From contig CAJUEZ010000038.1 of assembly GCA_910585485.1 (NCBI GenBank), forward strand, positions 1 through 17,999: a DNA stretch of 17,999 nucleotides, written 5' to 3'. Both the position numbers and the translations under genes were made by a program. Below the pieces are notes generated by a model. That model saw only the letters and a list, made by a program, of their open reading frames with translations. It was not told the DNA's origin and ran no database searches. The stretch comes from an uncultured Clostridia bacterium. Its GTDB lineage: Bacteria; Bacillota; Clostridia; UBA1381. Of the stretch, positions 13,737-17,999 are shown piece after piece; positions within the stretch are counted from its first letter, which is position 1, and each line of letters starts with the position of its first letter.

Positions 13737-14186
13737 ATGAATATACTGTTTGTTTGCACGGGAAACACATGCCGAAGCGCGATGGCGGCGGCAATTATGA
13801 ATAAGATTGCCGTTGAAAACGACTTGGATATTCGCATAGAATCCGCGGGAATATTTGCCGAAGAAGGCATGGGGGCAAGTGAGAATGCTGTAAAAGCTGT
13901 TGAAAAGTACGGAATAGACCTCACTAATCATAGAACACAGCCTATAACGGAAGATTTAATAAATAATTCTGATATAATTCTGACTATGACAAACGCTCAT
14001 AAACAAGTTTTAGAGACGATGACAAAAGGAAAGGTGTATACTCTTTTGGAGTACACAGGCTCACAGGGAGATATAAATGATCCGTACGGAGGAGACTTAG
14101 AGGAATATGAGGAATGCGCTCAGGATATATATGACGCGCTTGTAGATGCCGCGGAAAAAATTTCGGACGAGCAGAAGAATAGTTGA
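13737..14186 (+). CDS. ywlE: Low-molecular-weight phosphatase, probable protein arginine phosphatase (YwlE type)
   Basis: A 149-residue phosphatase of the LMW-PTP fold. The P-loop C7-T-G-N-T11-C-R13-S14 supplies the nucleophile Cys and phosphate-binding Arg; D115 in NDPYGGD is the general acid. Most tyrosine-specific members have Ile at the position of T11, while B. subtilis YwlE has Thr there and removes phosphate from arginine residues placed by the kinase McsB. T11, the 149-residue length and the neighbouring Sua5 gene all fit YwlE. mcsB is not in this window. The start is ATG 13737 behind AAAGGAAG; an upstream in-frame ATG (13713) overlaps the previous gene's stop, has no binding site and adds eight non-conserved residues. 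Family certain, arginine specificity inferred. Confidence 0.88.
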   Translation: MNILFVCTGNTCRSAMAAAIMNKIAVENDLDIRIESAGIFAEEGMGASENAVKAVEKYGIDLTNHRTQPITEDLINNSDIILTMTNAHKQVLETMTKGKVYTLLEYTGSQGDINDPYGGDLEEYEECAQDIYDALVDAAEKISDEQKNS

Positions 14187-14187
14187 T

Positions 14188-14640
14188 ATGATTGAGATTG
14201 TGCGAATGACAGAGAAGGATGTTGCCGTTGTAGCGGAAGTGGAGAAGCAATGCTTTTCTGTGCCATGGTCTGAAAAATCGTTTTCAGATGAAATGAAAAA
14301 TAAACTTGCGATATACTTTATCGCTCAAAAAGATAAACAATGCGTAGGGTATGCAGGCTTTTGGAATGTGGCGGGAGAGGGCGGAATAACCAATGTAGCG
14401 GTAATACCACAATACAGACGTCAGGGAATAGGCGCAATGCTTATATCCGAACTGATAAAAACAGCAGACAGACTAAGGCTTGATTTGCTTACCCTCGAAG
14501 TGCGAAAAAGCAATATTGGCGCTCAGGGGTTGTATAAAAAGTTCGGTTTTGATATAATAGGAGAAAGAAAAAGATATTACAGTGATAACGGCGAGGACGC
14601 GTGGATTATGACAAAGACCTTCGCATATGATGAGGAGTGA
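14188..14640 (+). CDS. rimI: Ribosomal-protein-alanine N-acetyltransferase RimI-like (GNAT)
   Basis: A 150-residue GNAT-fold acetyltransferase that is expected to acetylate a protein N-terminus (ribosomal S18 in E. coli) with acetyl-CoA. Seen: the N-terminal VEKQCFSVPWSEKSF block typical of RimI, the ITNVAVIPQYRRQGIG acetyl-CoA loop (R/Q-x-x-G-x-G/A pattern), LEVRKSNIGAQGLYKKFGF, and the terminal RKRYYSDNGEDAWIM. The start is ATG 14188, one base after the preceding stop; an earlier in-frame ATG (14146) would place 14 non-conserved residues inside the phosphatase gene. The usual neighbour tsaB is absent, but tsaD follows directly. Confidence 0.9.
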   Translation: MIEIVRMTEKDVAVVAEVEKQCFSVPWSEKSFSDEMKNKLAIYFIAQKDKQCVGYAGFWNVAGEGGITNVAVIPQYRRQGIGAMLISELIKTADRLRLDLLTLEVRKSNIGAQGLYKKFGFDIIGERKRYYSDNGEDAWIMTKTFAYDEE

Positions 14641-14644
14641 TAAA

Positions 14645-15646
14645 GTGCTTATACTGGGAATAGAAAGTTCGTGTGATGAAACCGCGGCAGCGGTTGTGAA
14701 GGACGGACGCGAAGTGTTATCAAATATAATAAACACACAAATTGAACTGCATAAAAAATTCGGCGGAGTTGTGCCGGAGGTAGCGTCAAGACGGCATATT
14801 GAAACTATTGACGCGGTTATTGATGAGGCTCTTGAAACTGCGAATGTCACATTTGAGGATATTGACGCAATAGCTGTTACATATGGCCCGGGACTTGTCG
14901 GCGCGCTATTGGTTGGAGTGAGCGCGGCAAAAGCGCTCGCGTTTGCGCTTGACAAACCTCTTGTGCCGGTGCATCATATTAAGGGACATATAATGGCTAA
15001 TTTTGTGGAGCATAAGACATTGAAGCCGCCTTTTGTGTGTCTTGTAGCTTCCGGCGGGCACAGTCATATTGTGAGCGTGGAAAGCTATACGGATTTTGAA
15101 ATAATGGGAAGAACACGTGATGACGCGGCAGGAGAAGCCTTTGATAAAATCGCGCGCGTACTGGGACTCGGCTACCCCGGAGGACCGCTTATAGATGCTC
15201 TCGCTAAAGAAGGAAATTCTGAGAAAGTTAAATTTCCGCGTGTGAGAATGGATAAAGATTCGCTTGATTTTTCGTTCAGCGGCGTAAAGACGGCGGTCAT
15301 AAATTATCTTCATAAGCTTGAACAAAACGGAGAGGAATATAATAAGGCTGATATAGCGGCAAGTTTTCAGGACGCTGTTACTGATGTTTTGTGCGAGCAT
15401 ACTATAGAAGCGGCAAAGAACAAGAACAGTAAAATAATTGCGCTGGCAGGCGGAGTCGCCTCAAACAGCGCGCTTCGGGAAAAAATGACGCGCGAGGCGA
15501 AAAAAGAGGGGATAGAGGTCATTTACCCCAGTCCTGTGCTTTGTACAGATAACGCGGTTATGATTGCGTGCGCCGGATATTATGGTTATAAGGAAAATAA
15601 CTTTGCCGATATGACGCTGAATGCAGTTCCGTCACTAAATCTGTGA
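14645..15646 (+). CDS. tsaD: tRNA N6-adenosine threonylcarbamoyltransferase TsaD
   Basis: This 333-residue catalytic subunit transfers the threonylcarbamoyl group from TC-AMP to A37 of ANN-decoding tRNAs. Motifs: GIESSCDET (5-13), the metal-binding H111-x-x-x-H115 (HHIKGH), SGGHS (136-140), GEAFDK, GYPGGP, GGVASN (269-274) and CTDNAVM (300-306, metal ligand D302). The start chosen is GTG 14645, because GAGGAG lies 7 bases upstream and the protein then begins right before the first strand, as usual; ATG 14627, inside rimI, lacks a binding site. The typical length (~337) fits. TsaD needs TsaB and TsaE, which must be elsewhere. Confidence 0.96.
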   Translation: MLILGIESSCDETAAAVVKDGREVLSNIINTQIELHKKFGGVVPEVASRRHIETIDAVIDEALETANVTFEDIDAIAVTYGPGLVGALLVGVSAAKALAFALDKPLVPVHHIKGHIMANFVEHKTLKPPFVCLVASGGHSHIVSVESYTDFEIMGRTRDDAAGEAFDKIARVLGLGYPGGPLIDALAKEGNSEKVKFPRVRMDKDSLDFSFSGVKTAVINYLHKLEQNGEEYNKADIAASFQDAVTDVLCEHTIEAAKNKNSKIIALAGGVASNSALREKMTREAKKEGIEVIYPSPVLCTDNAVMIACAGYYGYKENNFADMTLNAVPSLNL

Positions 15647-15669
15647 CAGAAATAATAAAGGGACACTAA

Positions 15670-16761
15670 ATGGAGATTGATATGGAAAATTTGTTTGTAA
15701 ATTTAGGTGAAAATTCGTACGATATACTTTTAACAGATAGTTTTTTGGGATTGCCTAAGGCTCTTGAACGTATAAACGCGCCGAAAAAGCTGCTTATTGT
15801 AACTGACAGCAATGTGGAAAAACTATACGGAGAGGAAGTGAATAATCTTCTTTCTCAAAACGGCTATGGCAGTGATTTGTATGCCTTTAAAGCTGGTGAA
15901 GAAAATAAGAATATGGATTCAATACTGGGCATATGCAAGGCTTGTATTGAGCACAAAATGGACCGAAAGAGCATGATTATCGCCCTTGGCGGCGGAGTTG
16001 TGGGCGATATGGCAGGTTTTGCCGCGGCAATTTATATGCGTGGCATTGATTTTGTACAGATACCAACAACGCTGCTTTCGCAGTCAGACAGTTCGGTAGG
16101 CGGAAAAACAGGCATCGACTTTATGGAGAGCAAAAATATACTTGGCGCATTTCATCAACCCAAACTCGTATATATAAATGTAGGGACACTAAAAACTCTT
16201 TCCGAAGAACAGTTTGTTTCGGGAATGGGAGAAGTAATTAAGCATGGTGTAATTCGTGACGCTGATTTCTTTGACTATCTTGAAAAAAACAGTGAAAAAG
16301 TAAAGGCGCTTGAAAGTGAAACGCTTATAAAAATGGATAAAATAAACTGTTCCATTAAAGCGGATGTGGTAGAAAAAGACGAAAAAGAAATGGGACTTAG
16401 AGCTATATTGAATTTTGGTCATACTATAGGTCATGCGGTAGAATCAGCATATGGTTTTAAAATGACGCACGGTGAATGCGTAGGCATAGGTATGATAGGA
16501 GCGGCATATATTGCGTATAAACGCGCAATGATTGGTAACGAGGACTTAAAGCGCATAGAAAATATTTTGAGCATGTACAACTTTAAAACGAGAGTTAAAC
16601 TTCCTGAAAAAGAAGAAGTATTTGAATTTATGCAGAAGGATAAAAAGAAAATTGAGGGCAAACTAAAATTTGTTCTGCCTATAAAAATAGGGGACGTAAC
16701 ACAAGTAACGGATATAACAAAGGAAGAGATTTTTGATGCCTTTGATTATATATCAGATTAA
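15670..16761 (+). CDS. aroB: 3-dehydroquinate synthase
   Basis: This 363-residue cytosolic enzyme is NAD- and metal-dependent and turns DAHP into 3-dehydroquinate, the second shikimate-pathway step. It has ALGGGVVGDMAGF (105-117) for NAD binding, IPTTLLSQSDSSVGGKTGID, and metal ligands E188 (GMGEVIKHG), H251 (NFGHTIGH) and H267 (THGEC). Two starts are possible: ATG 15670 (AAAGGGA 6 bases upstream) and ATG 15682 (GGAG 6 bases upstream); the second gives 359 residues and fits the usual N-terminus equally well. The gene lies 23 bases after tsaD and 10 bases before lspA, so this pathway gene sits within a tRNA/envelope operon rather than with other aro genes. Confidence 0.95.
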   Translation: MEIDMENLFVNLGENSYDILLTDSFLGLPKALERINAPKKLLIVTDSNVEKLYGEEVNNLLSQNGYGSDLYAFKAGEENKNMDSILGICKACIEHKMDRKSMIIALGGGVVGDMAGFAAAIYMRGIDFVQIPTTLLSQSDSSVGGKTGIDFMESKNILGAFHQPKLVYINVGTLKTLSEEQFVSGMGEVIKHGVIRDADFFDYLEKNSEKVKALESETLIKMDKINCSIKADVVEKDEKEMGLRAILNFGHTIGHAVESAYGFKMTHGECVGIGMIGAAYIAYKRAMIGNEDLKRIENILSMYNFKTRVKLPEKEEVFEFMQKDKKKIEGKLKFVLPIKIGDVTQVTDITKEEIFDAFDYISD

Positions 16762-16771
16762 GGAGAAACAT

Positions 16772-17239
16772 ATGATTTGGCTGATTATTTCAATACTCAT
16801 TATATTGGCGGACCAAATAGTGAAATATTTTGTTGTATCGGGGATAAGCATAGGTGAAACGGCATTTTCTGTTCTTGGTATTTTTGATATAACGTATGTC
16901 AAAAATGAAGGCGCGGCATTTTCGATGCTTTCAGGTAAATTGTCGCTGCTCAGTTTTATTTCAATTATATTTTGCGTGGGAGTAATAATTTACTGGATAA
17001 AGAAAAAGCCGTCACATCCGCTTTTGTGCTCTGCGGTGACGATGATGTTTGCGGGCGCTTTCGCAAACGCGATAGACAGGATTTTCAGAGGATTTGTTGT
17101 AGATTATATACAGACAGCCTTTATAAATTTTCCTGTGTTCAATATCGCCGATATGGCAATTACAGTTGGCGCGGCGCTGCTTGTAGTATATGTCATATGT
17201 TTTGAAAAAGAAGGTAAAAATGCAAACGCTGAAAATTAA
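16772..17239 (+). CDS. lspA: Lipoprotein signal peptidase (signal peptidase II)
   Basis: This 155-residue aspartyl protease of the plasma membrane cuts the signal peptide from diacylglyceryl-modified prolipoproteins. It has about four membrane segments (2-22, 57-76, 84-103, 125-145) and the conserved blocks DQIVKYF (14-20), KNEGAAFSML, GAFANAIDR with catalytic D102 and VFNIADMAI with catalytic D127. The start is ATG 16772 with AGGAG six bases upstream; an in-frame ATG at 16733 lies within aroB and would add 13 hydrophilic residues before the first membrane segment. Its 3' end overlaps the next gene by 20 bases; lspA followed by an rluD-type gene is also the B. subtilis order (lspA-ylyB). Confidence 0.96.
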   Translation: MIWLIISILIILADQIVKYFVVSGISIGETAFSVLGIFDITYVKNEGAAFSMLSGKLSLLSFISIIFCVGVIIYWIKKKPSHPLLCSAVTMMFAGAFANAIDRIFRGFVVDYIQTAFINFPVFNIADMAITVGAALLVVYVICFEKEGKNANAEN

Positions 17240-17999
17240 AGCTTCCGCTGAAAACGCGGGAGACAGACTGGACAAATTCATATCGGAAAGCAGTGATATT
17301 TCAAGAAGCTACGCCGCAAAACTGTGTGAGGATGGATTGGTGACATTAAATGGCAAAAAACTCCTGAAAAAATATAAAATATCAGGAGACGAGGAAATTA
17401 TAATAGAACTGCCGGAGGACAAGGAACTTTCAGTGGAAAGTGAGAATATACCTCTCGACATAGTTTATGAAGACGGCGATGTTATTGTAATAAACAAACC
17501 GCAGGGACTTTGCGTTCATCCTGCTCCGGGGAATGAGAGCGGAACGCTTGTAAACGGACTTTTATATCATTGCGGAAGCGAACTTTCGGCGATAAACGGT
17601 GTGATACGTCCGGGAATAGTACATCGTATAGATAAAGACACATCAGGACTTCTTGTTGTCGCAAAGAATAATGACGCGCATGTGAAGCTGTCTGCTCAGC
17701 TTAAGGAACGCAAGGCGATGAGAAAATATATCGCGTTAGTAAACGGGAACATAAAAGAGGATAAGGGTACAATCAATAAACCTCTTGCCAGAAGCAGCGC
17801 GGACAGAAAAAAGATGGCAGTAGTATACGGGGGACGCGAGGCGATTACTCATTTTAATGTCCTTGAACGTTTTGGACAGTATACTCTTGCAGAGTGTATA
17901 CTTGAAACGGGAAGAACACATCAGATAAGAGTTCACATGGCATCTATAGGTCATAGTATAGTCGGAGATAAGGTATACGGAATAAAAAAAGAAAAATTT
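17220..17999 (+). CDS. rluD: RluD-family 23S rRNA pseudouridine synthase (3' end outside window)
   Basis: The first 260 codons of a gene that is still open at the right edge. An S4 RNA-binding domain occupies about 13-60 (DRLDKFISESS, LVTLNGKK), followed by the RluA/RluD catalytic core: VINKPQGLCVHPAPG, the catalytic Asp D138 in VHRIDKDTSG, KYIALVNG and GRTHQIRVHMASIGHSI. Proteins of this group convert uridines of 23S rRNA (or tRNA) to pseudouridine; most have about 300-320 residues, so roughly 45-55 are missing. The start is ATG 17220, inside lspA, with AAGAAGG upstream, suggesting coupled translation. It is the ylyB-equivalent by position. The exact target site cannot be read from sequence. 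Confidence 0.95.
   Translation, partial: MQTLKIKASAENAGDRLDKFISESSDISRSYAAKLCEDGLVTLNGKKLLKKYKISGDEEIIIELPEDKELSVESENIPLDIVYEDGDVIVINKPQGLCVHPAPGNESGTLVNGLLYHCGSELSAINGVIRPGIVHRIDKDTSGLLVVAKNNDAHVKLSAQLKERKAMRKYIALVNGNIKEDKGTINKPLARSSADRKKMAVVYGGREAITHFNVLERFGQYTLAECILETGRTHQIRVHMASIGHSIVGDKVYGIKKEKF

Noticed and set aside
13349..13924. 191-codon minus-strand open frame across sua5 and ywlE
   Set aside because: Overlaps two motif-supported genes on the other strand and shows no domain of its own.
15630..15646. GTCAC…GTGAC repeat at the tsaD stop as a terminator
   Set aside because: Five-base stem without a T tract; the downstream aroB is only 23 bases away and appears co-transcribed.
1..17999. 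CRISPR array, insertion sequence, prophage or tRNA/rRNA gene
   Set aside because: No regularly spaced repeats, transposase or integrase motifs, terminal inverted repeats or cloverleaf/CCA-type elements were noticed anywhere in the window.

Overview
The window looks like a chromosomal core region from an endospore-forming, low-to-moderate-GC Clostridia-type Firmicute. The evidence is the Bacillus/Clostridia gene order yabM(spoVB-like)-mazG-(hup)-rqcP-yabP-yabQ-divIC-yabR (including the sporulation genes yabP and yabQ), strong AGGAGG-type ribosome binding sites, near-consensus SigA promoters with 17-bp spacers, and short hairpin-plus-T terminators. No phage, insertion sequence, CRISPR array, tRNA or rRNA was seen. 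Apart from the surface-protein fragment at the left edge, the genes are mostly housekeeping.

Layout. (1) 2-1183: the 3' part of a probable secreted or surface multidomain protein, closed by a terminator. (2) 1238-2552: a promoter and a two-gene unit of metallophosphoesterases; the second (YfcE-like) lacks a key metal-binding Asp. It ends in a hairpin shared with a convergent DEDDh exonuclease gene (2531-3157, minus). (3) 3181-3253: two back-to-back promoters with perfect hexamers drive the exonuclease leftward and mtnN-luxS rightward; the latter two genes recycle S-adenosylhomocysteine and make the AI-2 precursor. (4) aroA (minus, class II EPSP synthase motifs), divergent from the next block. 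(5) 5880-10551: the spoVB-like flippase, mazG, hup (insulated by its own promoter and terminator), rqcP, yabP, yabQ, divIC and yabR. (6) 10612 to the right edge: a tightly packed co-directional run with gaps of at most 23 bp or overlaps, holding a large membrane protein with a DUF6273-like tail, sua5/tsaC, a YwlE-type phosphatase, rimI, tsaD, aroB, lspA and an rluD-type pseudouridine synthase cut by the edge.

How they work together. Sua5 and TsaD carry out two steps of tRNA t6A formation, but tsaB and tsaE are not here. MtnN and LuxS act in sequence. AroB and AroA are the second and sixth shikimate-pathway steps, in separate units. RqcP, the pseudouridine synthase and RimI are translation-related; DivIC, LspA and the flippase serve the envelope and division.

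The least ordinary items are the 690-residue membrane protein with an extra C-terminal domain, the YfcE homologue missing its DxH aspartate, the YwlE-type Thr in the phosphatase P-loop, and the paired consensus promoters. I found no clearly new multi-gene system. No intergenic stretch exceeds about 150 bp.
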